Shown in pieces: positions 1 through 4,712 of a stretch of 7,496 nt of DNA (within the stretch, counting starts at the first letter, position 1; each line of letters opens with the position of its first letter). The position numbers and the translations under genes are program-made. The notes under the pieces were generated by a model, which was not told where the DNA came from, searched no databases, and saw only the letters and a program-made list of their open reading frames with translations. The stretch spans positions 1 through 7,496 of the forward strand of contig WLIC01000023.1 of NCBI GenBank assembly GCA_009702405.1, in the 5' to 3' direction. Source of the DNA: Actinomycetota bacterium. Lineage in GTDB: Bacteria; Actinomycetota; Actinomycetes; Actinomycetales; Microbacteriaceae.

Positions 1-304
1 TCGGCTTAGCTGATTCATCAACAATCCAGTCCACACCGCCCGCAGTGATGCAGGCTAAAGCGCTAGCCATGACCGGCTCTAAACCGCAGGTAAGGGTGAC
101 GCTAGTTGGATTACCCCATGCACCCGTTGACTGAGAGTTGGTGGTCCTTCTGACTTGGTTATCGGTTTTCTCAGGGAGCCGAACAATAACCTCAGCACAG
201 GCAGGGTTATTGGCATCAGGAGCTGGGCTCAAGACAACGGTAGGAGCGCAGCCAGTTAGCAGTAATGCAAGGGCTATGGGTGCTATTTTCAAAAACTTCA
301 TCAT
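1..304 (-). CDS. DUF3515 family lipoprotein, 3' end cut by window edge
   Basis: The minus strand is open from an ATG at 304 to the left edge, giving about 101 residues of an incomplete protein. The N-terminus is a lipoprotein signal peptide: a Lys-containing start (MMKFLK), a hydrophobic stretch and the lipobox LTGC with the lipidated Cys at residue 19. It should be exported and anchored to the outer face of the membrane. After a short Pro/Ala-rich linker come features I associate with DUF3515: a Trp-Gly-Asn-Pro motif, then TLTCG, and further on GGVDW. No enzymatic function is known for the family. The gene is divergent from thiL over a 20-bp gap, and from memory the same DUF3515/thiL neighbourhood occurs in other actinobacteria (Rv2980 and Rv2977c in M. 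tuberculosis). An AAAGG sequence lies about 10 nt before the first ATG; a second ATG at 301 is an alternative start. Confident in the gene and good confidence in the family. Confidence 0.85.
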   Translation of the reverse strand, partial: MMKFLKIAPIALALLLTGCAPTVVLSPAPDANNPACAEVIVRLPEKTDNQVRRTTNSQSTGAWGNPTSVTLTCGLEPVMASALACITAGGVDWIVDESAKP

Positions 305-308
305 AAAC

Positions 309-314
309 AGGCTA
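309..314 (-). promoter_or_regulatory. Putative -10 box (TAGCCT) for the DUF3515 gene
   Basis: On the minus strand TAGCCT fits the actinobacterial TANNNT -10 pattern. It ends four bases before the ATG at 304 and seven bases before the ATG at 301. If it is used, the transcript would start at or next to the second ATG, which would favour 301 as the start. It overlaps the thiL -10 box on the other strand by two bases. No clear -35 hexamer is visible. Confidence 0.4.
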
Positions 315-318
315 CCTT
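313..318 (+). promoter_or_regulatory. Putative -10 box (TACCTT) for leaderless thiL
   Basis: TACCTT matches TANNNT and is followed by exactly six bases before the GTG start of thiL at 325, so transcription would begin on the start codon. No Shine-Dalgarno sequence precedes the GTG, which fits leaderless translation. No good -35 element is seen at the expected distance. The same box-to-GTG spacing recurs at dapE and tatB in this window. Confidence 0.5.
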
Positions 319-324
319 TGACTT

Positions 325-1299
325 GTGAATGAGAAGAACACTTTGGCATCTCTTGGTGAGAATGAGTCGCTTAGACGCACCATTGGCCTTTTGGTAGCTG
401 GAGAGAACGCTCTGGTTGGTCCAGGCGACGATGCCGCTGTTGTTAGTGTTTCAGGTTCGAGCTTTGTCGTCACAACAGACACCATGATTGAAGATCATGA
501 TTTCAGGCTGGACTGGTCAACTGGTTTTGACCTTGGGTTCAAAGCCATAGCTTCTAATGTTGCTGATGTTGCAGCTATGGGTGCTGTTCCTATCGCGCTA
601 ACAGTTGCCATCGCTTTACCTGGCTCAACGGATATCAAGTTCTTAGAAGATTTCGCAGCTGGTCTAAATGCTGGCATCCAAGAGTTAGCGCCTGGAGCAT
701 CAGTTGTTGGTGGAGATTTAGCCAGCAGTGACAAGGTATTCATCTCGGTAACTGCTCACGGTGACTTGCAAGGATTACAGCCTGTGCTGAGATCTGGTGC
801 ACAGGTAGGGGACATAGTTGCAGTTGCTGGAACTCTTGGAAGAGCAGCAGCAGGACTAGCTCTTTTGCAATCTGATAGCGATGCTAAATCTGCATTCGAT
901 GACCTGGTAAATATTCAACTCAGACCACAGCCACCAATCACTGCTGGTGTTATAGCCAACAAGGCTGGAGCAACATCAATGCTGGATATCTCAGATGGAT
1001 TAGCTAAAGATGCCTCACGTATTGCTAAAGCCTCTGGAGTAACTTTTCAGATTGATAGTTCAGCACTTGATGGTTTCAAAGCAGTTCTAGAACTAGCTGC
1101 GATGAGATTAGAAGTAGATACGGGCAACTGGGTGTTATTTGGTGGCGAAGATCACTCTTTGTTAGCAACTTTTCCTGAAGGCGTTGAGATTCCTAAAGAA
1201 TTCAAACCGATAGGTCGAGTGCTTGCTCAACGTCACGAGTTAGTTCTTCTCGATGAACTTGAATTACAAGCCAACGGTTGGGATTCGATTCGTGGCTAA
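325..1299 (+). CDS. thiL: Thiamine-monophosphate kinase ThiL
   Basis: ThiL phosphorylates thiamine monophosphate with ATP to give thiamine pyrophosphate, the active cofactor, in the cytoplasm. The 324-residue product has the usual family length and the AIRS/PurM-like fold motifs in order: GPGDDAAV (about 32-39) with the Mg/ATP-binding Asp pair, TTDTMIEDHDF (50-60), KAIASNVADVAAMGA (73-87), GGDL (129-132), DISDGL (221-226) and GGEDHSLLA (273-281). In many ThiL proteins the last motif is GGEDY; a His here is, to my recollection, common in actinobacteria. The start is GTG at 325. It lacks a Shine-Dalgarno sequence but sits six bases after a TANNNT box, so it is probably leaderless; a TTG at 343 is a weaker alternative. 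The stop overlaps the next gene by 8 nt, suggesting a two-gene operon. No other thiamine gene or TPP riboswitch is seen nearby. Confidence 0.95.
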   Translation: MNEKNTLASLGENESLRRTIGLLVAGENALVGPGDDAAVVSVSGSSFVVTTDTMIEDHDFRLDWSTGFDLGFKAIASNVADVAAMGAVPIALTVAIALPGSTDIKFLEDFAAGLNAGIQELAPGASVVGGDLASSDKVFISVTAHGDLQGLQPVLRSGAQVGDIVAVAGTLGRAAAGLALLQSDSDAKSAFDDLVNIQLRPQPPITAGVIANKAGATSMLDISDGLAKDASRIAKASGVTFQIDSSALDGFKAVLELAAMRLEVDTGNWVLFGGEDHSLLATFPEGVEIPKEFKPIGRVLAQRHELVLLDELELQANGWDSIRG

Positions 1300-1645
1300 A
1301 TTTAAATTCACCAACGACGCTCTCCAAATTGAGCTGAGTTTTTGGGAGAGACTCGGTTCTATGTCGAGAAATAGACAAATCCCCTTCTCTGAGATTGCTC
1401 AAGTTGAAGCAGTTGAAGAGGTTAAGATGCGAATATTTGGTAATCGAATGATGGGCACAGGATTGCCTAAGGTTGCCGTATTGGGGCACTTTAGAAAAGA
1501 TAAGAAGCGGATGCTGGTCTATTGGGTTCGACCACAGCAAGCAGTTATTTTAGATCTCAACTCTGGGCCATACCGGAGAATGATTTTAGGTTGCAGTGAT
1601 GCTAGAGCCCTAGCTAAAGAGATTACTTCTCACTTACCAGTGTGA
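1292..1645 (+). CDS. Conserved small protein with a PH-like fold, function unknown
   Basis: A 117-residue cytoplasmic protein without signal peptide or membrane segment. I chose the GTG at 1292, which overlaps the thiL stop by 8 nt (GTGGCTAA) and has a weak GGGA upstream. An in-frame ATG at 1253 would force a 47-nt overlap with thiL. The sequence reads as alternating beta strands: a first strand with FKFTNDALQIELS, a Trp-Glu then a basic loop, IPFSEIAQVEAVEE, a GTGLP turn, a strand ending GHF, then LVYWVRPQQAVILDL, SGPYRRMIL, and a final helix with SDARALAKEI. This resembles bacterial PH-like proteins annotated as hypothetical in actinobacteria, in which a strand pair is followed by 'iPxxxI..V' and a C-terminal helix. 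That assignment is my inference from pattern. Coupling to thiL does not by itself imply a role in thiamine metabolism. Its 3' end overlaps the convergent dapD gene by 16 bp. Confidence 0.75.
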   Translation: MAKFKFTNDALQIELSFWERLGSMSRNRQIPFSEIAQVEAVEEVKMRIFGNRMMGTGLPKVAVLGHFRKDKKRMLVYWVRPQQAVILDLNSGPYRRMILGCSDARALAKEITSHLPV

Positions 1646-2586
1646 AGAGCTGCGTTAAGAGTTATGCCAACACCTGTTCTAGGTAAGACTTCAACCCTTC
1701 CATTTGTTGAGTTTCTTCTGAACAGCAGGTTAGGTTGACCGCTAAGTTCAACAGCTTTTACTGTTCGTTCTTCAGAGCCGTCGATGATGGTTACCTTGGT
1801 TCCTGCTGTGACATAGAGTCCAGCTTCAACTACAGAGTCATCACCGATAGAGATACCAACACCAGCGTTAGCTCCTAGTAGTGCTCGTTCACCAATCCTG
1901 ACTCTTTCTTTACCGCCACCGGATAGAGTTCCCATGATGGATGCACCACCACCGATATCTGATCCATTGCCAACAACAACACCTTGAGCAATGCGACCTT
2001 CAACCATGGCAATGCCAAGAGTTCCTGAATTGAAGTTCACAAAGCCCTCATGCATGATGGTGGTTCCCTGAGCTAGGTGAGCGCCAAGACGTACTCGGTT
2101 GGCATCAGCAATTCGAACACCTTTAGGAACTACATAATCAACAAGTCTTGGGAACTTATCGATGGAGTGAACGCTTACGCCAGCTCTAATAAGAGTTGGC
2201 AGCAGGTGCTCGTATTCGTTTACTGAAAGTGCACCAATAGAACTAAAGACCACGATAGGTAAGTGAGTCATTAGGTTTTCTAGGTTGATGGTGTTTGGTT
2301 TGACCAGTAGATGAGATAGCAGGTGCAGTCTCAGATAGGCATCAGGAGTTGATGCAACTGGAGCATCTAAATCAATCTCAGTTCTAACAGCCTTGGTCTC
2401 AACGTTACGTCTAGGGTCTTTACCGATAAGGGCATCGAAGTCTTTATCCATCAAATAGACGGCATCACCGGTTGGTGCAGGTCCTAGTTGAGGCTTTGGA
2501 TACCAGGTATCCAGAATGGTGCCTTCGGAGGAAATGGTAGCTAGTCCCATGCCCCAGGCTTGATTTTGATTGGCTGAAGTATTCAT
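1630..2586 (-). CDS. dapD: 2,3,4,5-tetrahydropyridine-2,6-dicarboxylate N-succinyltransferase (type II DapD)
   Basis: DapD transfers succinate from succinyl-CoA to tetrahydrodipicolinate, the entry step of the succinylase branch that makes meso-diaminopimelate for lysine and peptidoglycan. From the ATG at 2586 the product has 318 residues, almost the length of the M. tuberculosis enzyme (317, from memory). The N-terminus AWGMGLATI...LDTWYP is typical of the actinobacterial type. A left-handed beta-helix of hexapeptide repeats spans about 156-265, including MHEGFVNFNSGTLG (178-191), MVEGRIAQGVVVG (194-206), SDIGGGASIMGTLSGGG (209-225) and EAGLYVTAGT (254-263). Glu196 in MVEGR aligns with the catalytic acid described as Glu199 in the mycobacterial enzyme. 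It probably acts as a trimer. In-frame GTG (2589) and TTG (2595) codons are alternative starts; the TANNNT box at 2600-2595 argues against TTG, whose first base lies inside the box. It is divergent from dapE, the pathway partner. Confidence 0.95.
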   Translation of the reverse strand: MNTSANQNQAWGMGLATISSEGTILDTWYPKPQLGPAPTGDAVYLMDKDFDALIGKDPRRNVETKAVRTEIDLDAPVASTPDAYLRLHLLSHLLVKPNTINLENLMTHLPIVVFSSIGALSVNEYEHLLPTLIRAGVSVHSIDKFPRLVDYVVPKGVRIADANRVRLGAHLAQGTTIMHEGFVNFNSGTLGIAMVEGRIAQGVVVGNGSDIGGGASIMGTLSGGGKERVRIGERALLGANAGVGISIGDDSVVEAGLYVTAGTKVTIIDGSEERTVKAVELSGQPNLLFRRNSTNGRVEVLPRTGVGITLNAALHTGK

Positions 2587-2594
2587 CACTATCA

Positions 2595-2600
2595 AGGTTA
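2595..2600 (-). promoter_or_regulatory. Putative -10 box (TAACCT) for dapD
   Basis: On the minus strand TAACCT fits TANNNT. It ends five bases before the GTG at 2589 and eight before the ATG at 2586. A transcript starting 6-7 bases downstream would have a 5' end within two bases of the ATG, so dapD is probably leaderless or nearly so. It is separated from the dapE -10 box on the other strand by only four bases. Confidence 0.45.
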
Positions 2601-2604
2601 CAAG

Positions 2605-2610
2605 TAGGCT
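2605..2610 (+). promoter_or_regulatory. Putative -10 box (TAGGCT) for leaderless dapE
   Basis: TAGGCT matches TANNNT and is followed by exactly six bases and then GTG at 2617, so the transcript would start on the initiator codon. There is no Shine-Dalgarno sequence between the box and the start. The spacing is identical to that seen at thiL and tatB. Confidence 0.5.
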
Positions 2611-2616
2611 CGTATA

Positions 2617-3693
2617 GTGCCTATGATTCTCGATCTAAAAAGTGATGTTTTAGAGCTAACTCGTACCATCTGTGACATTGAATCTGTCTCAGGTAATGAG
2701 ACTGAGCTAGCCGATGCTATCGAAAAAGCCTTATCGGCTTACCCTCACCTAGAGGTGATTAGAGATGGTGATGCCATTATTGCTAGGACCAATCTAGGTA
2801 AAGCGAAGCGAGTGGTTATCGCTGGACACATTGACACTGTCCCTATTGCCGATAACCTACCAACCAAAATCATCAGTTTGGAAAGATCTCATGTGCTCTG
2901 GGGTAGGGGAACGGTAGACATGAAAGCTGGAGTTGCAGTGCAACTCAAGTTAGCTGCCGAACTTACTGACCCTAATGTTGATGTGACCTGGGTCTTCTAT
3001 GACCATGAAGAAGTTGATTCAGCCCTAAATGGTTTAGGTCGTATTTCAAGAAATAGACCAGAGTTACTGGAATCAAGTTTTGCTGTTTTGTGTGAACCAA
3101 GTAACGCTCGAGTTGAGGGTGGCTGTAATGGATCCCTTCGAGCTGAGATAAAACTCTCTGGAACCAAAGCACACAGTGCTAGGCCTTGGATGGGGGAGAA
3201 TGCTCTGCACAAGGCAGCAGCTCCGCTGGCTATCTTGGCAAGCTATGTTCCTCAAGAGATAGAAGTTGATGGCTTGGTCTATAGGGAGAGCTTGAATGCT
3301 GTTCTGATGAGTTCAGGTATTGCAGCCAATGTGATTCCAGATGCAGCTTTGATCACTGTGAATTACAGGTTTGCTCCTTCAAAGAGCAGCAAAGATGCTG
3401 AAGCTCATCTTCGTGAACTATTTGCAGGATATGACCTCACGGTCACTGACTTTGCCGATGGGGCTAGACCTGGTTTAGATCTTCCTGAGGCAGCTGCTTT
3501 CGTGGCTGCTACCGAAACAACCCCTTTCCCGAAGTATGGCTGGACCGATGTGGCGCGCTTTAGTGCCCTTGGCATCCCAGCAGTGAACTTCGGCCCAGGA
3601 GACCCAAATAAGGCCCATGCGGACGATGAAGCGGTTGAAATAGACCAAATCTATGCCTGTGAGAAGGCCCTTCGAAGCTGGCTTTTAGCCTAA
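2617..3693 (+). CDS. dapE: Succinyl-diaminopimelate desuccinylase (M20 family DapE)
   Basis: DapE is a cytoplasmic two-zinc amidohydrolase that releases succinate from N-succinyl-LL-diaminopimelate, three steps after DapD in lysine/peptidoglycan precursor synthesis. The 358-residue protein has the M20 metal and catalytic residues in order: His71 and Asp73 in GHIDTVP, the bridging Asp101 in GRGTVDMKAG, the Glu131-Glu132 pair in YDHEEVD (general base and metal ligand), Glu160 in LCEPS, His186 in the lid/dimerisation domain (GTKAHSARPWMGENA) and His334 in GPGDPNKAHADDE. The pattern EGGCNGSLRAEIKLSGTKAHSARPWMG, split here as EGGCNGS followed by AHSARPWMG, is typical of the actinobacterial DapE type. 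The GTG at 2617 fits a leaderless start; ATG at 2623, two codons in, is the alternative. It is divergent from dapD over about 30 bp, so the two succinylase enzymes share one promoter region. No U-rich terminator hairpin follows. Confidence 0.94.
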   Translation: MPMILDLKSDVLELTRTICDIESVSGNETELADAIEKALSAYPHLEVIRDGDAIIARTNLGKAKRVVIAGHIDTVPIADNLPTKIISLERSHVLWGRGTVDMKAGVAVQLKLAAELTDPNVDVTWVFYDHEEVDSALNGLGRISRNRPELLESSFAVLCEPSNARVEGGCNGSLRAEIKLSGTKAHSARPWMGENALHKAAAPLAILASYVPQEIEVDGLVYRESLNAVLMSSGIAANVIPDAALITVNYRFAPSKSSKDAEAHLRELFAGYDLTVTDFADGARPGLDLPEAAAFVAATETTPFPKYGWTDVARFSALGIPAVNFGPGDPNKAHADDEAVEIDQIYACEKALRSWLLA

Positions 3694-3753
3694 AAGTAAT
3701 CAAATGGATACTTAGGTTTTCCATACAGGCCCAAAACCCCTCCAAACTCGTGG

Positions 3754-3759
3754 TTTAAT
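3754..3759 (+). promoter_or_regulatory. Weak candidate -10 box (TTTAAT) upstream of the DUF3117 gene
   Basis: TTTAAT matches the bacterial -10 consensus TATAAT in five of six positions and lies 39 bases before the DUF3117 start. It would give a transcript with a leader of roughly 30 nt carrying the ribosome binding site. No -35 sequence is recognisable, and the sequence could equally be chance in an AT-rich gap. Confidence 0.25.
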
Positions 3760-3786
3760 AGAAGTTCTGCGCAAAAGTAAAGCATC

Positions 3787-3792
3787 AAGGAG
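3787..3792 (+). promoter_or_regulatory. Strong ribosome binding site (AAGGAG) for the DUF3117 gene
   Basis: AAGGAG lies six bases before the ATG at 3799, an ideal Shine-Dalgarno arrangement. It fixes the start of this short gene. It is the only textbook ribosome binding site I can see in the window, in contrast with the apparently leaderless neighbours. Confidence 0.8.
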
Positions 3793-3798
3793 TTCTAA

Positions 3799-3972
3799 AT
3801 GGCAGCAATGAAGCCACGTACCGGCGACGGTCCAATGGAAGCCGAGCGTGAAGCACGGGGTCTAATCGTTTTGCGAATTCCACTAGAAGGTGGAGGTCGT
3901 TTAGTGATCTCTGTTAACGACGACGAAGTCGATCAACTGAAAAAGGTGCTAGCCGGAATCAAGAAGCGCTAA
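3799..3972 (+). CDS. DUF3117 family small conserved protein
   Basis: A 57-residue open frame from ATG 3799 to TAA 3972. It begins MAAMKPRTGDGPMEAERE, continues with RGLIVLRIPLEGGGRLVISV, and ends in a charged helix (DDEVDQLKKVLAGIKKR). The MAAMKPRTGDGP start and the IPLEGGGRLV core are the signature of DUF3117, a small protein found almost throughout Actinobacteria (Rv1211 in M. tuberculosis, from memory). Its function is not known to me. There is no signal peptide, membrane segment or cysteine; it should be a soluble cytoplasmic protein of a few beta strands and one helix. A strong AAGGAG site precedes it and an intrinsic terminator follows 11 nt after the stop, so it may form a monocistronic, well-expressed unit. 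It lies between dapE and the O-methyltransferase, an order I recall from other actinobacteria. Confidence 0.95.
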   Translation: MAAMKPRTGDGPMEAEREARGLIVLRIPLEGGGRLVISVNDDEVDQLKKVLAGIKKR

Positions 3973-3983
3973 AGCTTAAAACT

Positions 3984-4014
3984 AAAAACCACCTGTTCAT
4001 TCAGGTGGTTTTTT
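3984..4014. terminator. Bidirectional intrinsic terminator between the DUF3117 and O-methyltransferase genes
   Basis: AAAAACCACCTG (3984-3995) and CAGGTGGTTTTT (4002-4013) form a perfect 12-bp stem with the 6-base loop TTCATT. The GC-rich part is CCACCTG/CAGGTGG. On the plus strand the stem ends in a run of six T (4009-4014) and would terminate DUF3117 transcription. On the minus strand the complementary run of T also follows the GC-rich stem, so the same hairpin can end the convergent methyltransferase transcript, whose stop codon lies four bases outside it. Confidence 0.9.
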
Positions 4015-4017
4015 ACT

Positions 4018-4647
4018 TTAAGACCTTTTAGTTGCCAGCAATAAGCCATCGCCGATAGGCGATAGGGTTGCGATCAAATCCTCAGAATTTGAAAGTAGTT
4101 CAAGAACATTGCGATAGACCAAAGTTGTTTCATCGCTGAGTCCGTTATCTGGGACTCGATCTCGCCAAAGAGCATGGGCTATTGCTAATACGCCACCTGG
4201 TCTTAGTAACCGAAAGGACTCTCTAACTTGCTGCATGAGTGTGTCTTTATCGCCGTCAAGTAAAACTAGGTCGTAGGCAGCATCGGCAAGGTTGGCTAGC
4301 ACTTCAGAAGATTTGCCGTTGATCAGTCTGAGCCTCGATGAAGCTATGCCAGCTTGCTCAAAGGCTAGTTTGGCTAACTCTTGGTATTCAGATTCGGTTT
4401 CGATAGTTGCTAGCACGCAGCTGTCATTAGCAAGAAGCATCCATAGTCCAGAAACTCCCGCTCCGGTGCCAACTTCAACCACAGCTTTGGCATTCAGAGC
4501 ACTAACGAGTATCGCTAGGTGAGAGCCAGTTGAAGCAGTTACCGATTCAATGCCCATCTCATCTGCTCTAGCGCGAGCACGGGAAATTACCGCGGGTTCT
4601 TTTGGGTATTCTTCCGCGTATTTCCAGCTAGATATCTTGTCAACCAT
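4018..4647 (-). CDS. SAM-dependent O-methyltransferase, COMT-like class I family
   Basis: A 209-residue soluble enzyme predicted to move the methyl group of S-adenosylmethionine to a hydroxyl acceptor; the acceptor is unknown. Visible motifs: VVEVGTGAGVSGLWM (56-70), the glycine-rich SAM site; TIETE with acidic Glu83 placed to bind the SAM ribose; DLVLLDGDK (126-134), which holds the equivalents of the COMT metal Asp (Asp131) and catalytic Lys (Lys134); and LLRPGGVLAIAHALW (147-161). In COMT-like enzymes the last motif usually carries an Asp-Asn metal pair before xLW; here the same positions are Ala157-His158, so metal use may differ. Length matches the family. It resembles Rv1220c of M. tuberculosis, which lies beside sigE; no sigE is found here. 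The ATG at 4647 is supported by a TANNNT box giving a leader of about five nt. It is divergent from tatB. Confidence 0.88.
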   Translation of the reverse strand: MVDKISSWKYAEEYPKEPAVISRARARADEMGIESVTASTGSHLAILVSALNAKAVVEVGTGAGVSGLWMLLANDSCVLATIETESEYQELAKLAFEQAGIASSRLRLINGKSSEVLANLADAAYDLVLLDGDKDTLMQQVRESFRLLRPGGVLAIAHALWRDRVPDNGLSDETTLVYRNVLELLSNSEDLIATLSPIGDGLLLATKRS

Positions 4648-4658
4648 GGTCTAAGAAG

Positions 4659-4664
4659 AGCATA
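4659..4664 (-). promoter_or_regulatory. Putative -10 box (TATGCT) for the O-methyltransferase gene
   Basis: On the minus strand TATGCT fits TANNNT. Six bases further is an A at 4652, a suitable transcription start that would leave a leader of only five nt before the ATG at 4647. No Shine-Dalgarno sequence is seen, so the message would be near-leaderless. Confidence 0.35.
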
Positions 4665-4700
4665 TCTATGGTTAAGGCTGCAAAGGGTTAGGCGAGCAGG

Positions 4701-4706
4701 TAACCT
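4701..4706 (+). promoter_or_regulatory. Putative -10 box (TAACCT) for leaderless tatB
   Basis: TAACCT matches TANNNT and ends six bases before the GTG at 4713, the same spacing as at thiL and dapE. Transcription would begin on the start codon. No consensus -35 hexamer stands out about 17 bases upstream (CTGCAA is a poor match). Confidence 0.5.
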
Positions 4707-4712
4707 AAAAGA

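Noticed and set aside
138..332. A 64-codon plus-strand frame opposite the lipoprotein gene
   Set aside because: The minus strand here encodes a clear lipoprotein signal peptide and DUF3515 motifs; the plus frame is low-complexity and overlaps the thiL start.
1202..1540. A 112-codon minus-strand frame opposite thiL and the PH-like gene
   Set aside because: It has no recognisable motif and lies antisense to two better supported coding frames.
1631..1642. Small inverted repeat CACT-TACC-AGTG at the convergent PH-like/dapD ends
   Set aside because: Only four base pairs and no T-run on either strand; not a credible terminator.
2972..3255. Three overlapping minus-strand frames inside dapE
   Set aside because: All are antisense shadows of a dapE with complete active-site motifs.
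3713..3740. GGTTTT...AAAACC inverted repeat in the dapE-DUF3117 gap
   Set aside because: Six AT-rich pairs around a 12-base loop and no following T-run; too weak to call a terminator or an RNA structure.
3694..3798. Possible small RNA or riboswitch in the 105-bp gap between dapE and the DUF3117 gene
   Set aside because: I found no conserved riboswitch motif or stable hairpin, only a weak -10-like sequence and the ribosome binding site.
4292..4522. A 76-codon plus-strand frame inside the O-methyltransferase gene
   Set aside because: Ser/Ala/Thr-rich shadow of the SAM-binding region on the other strand, with no start signal.
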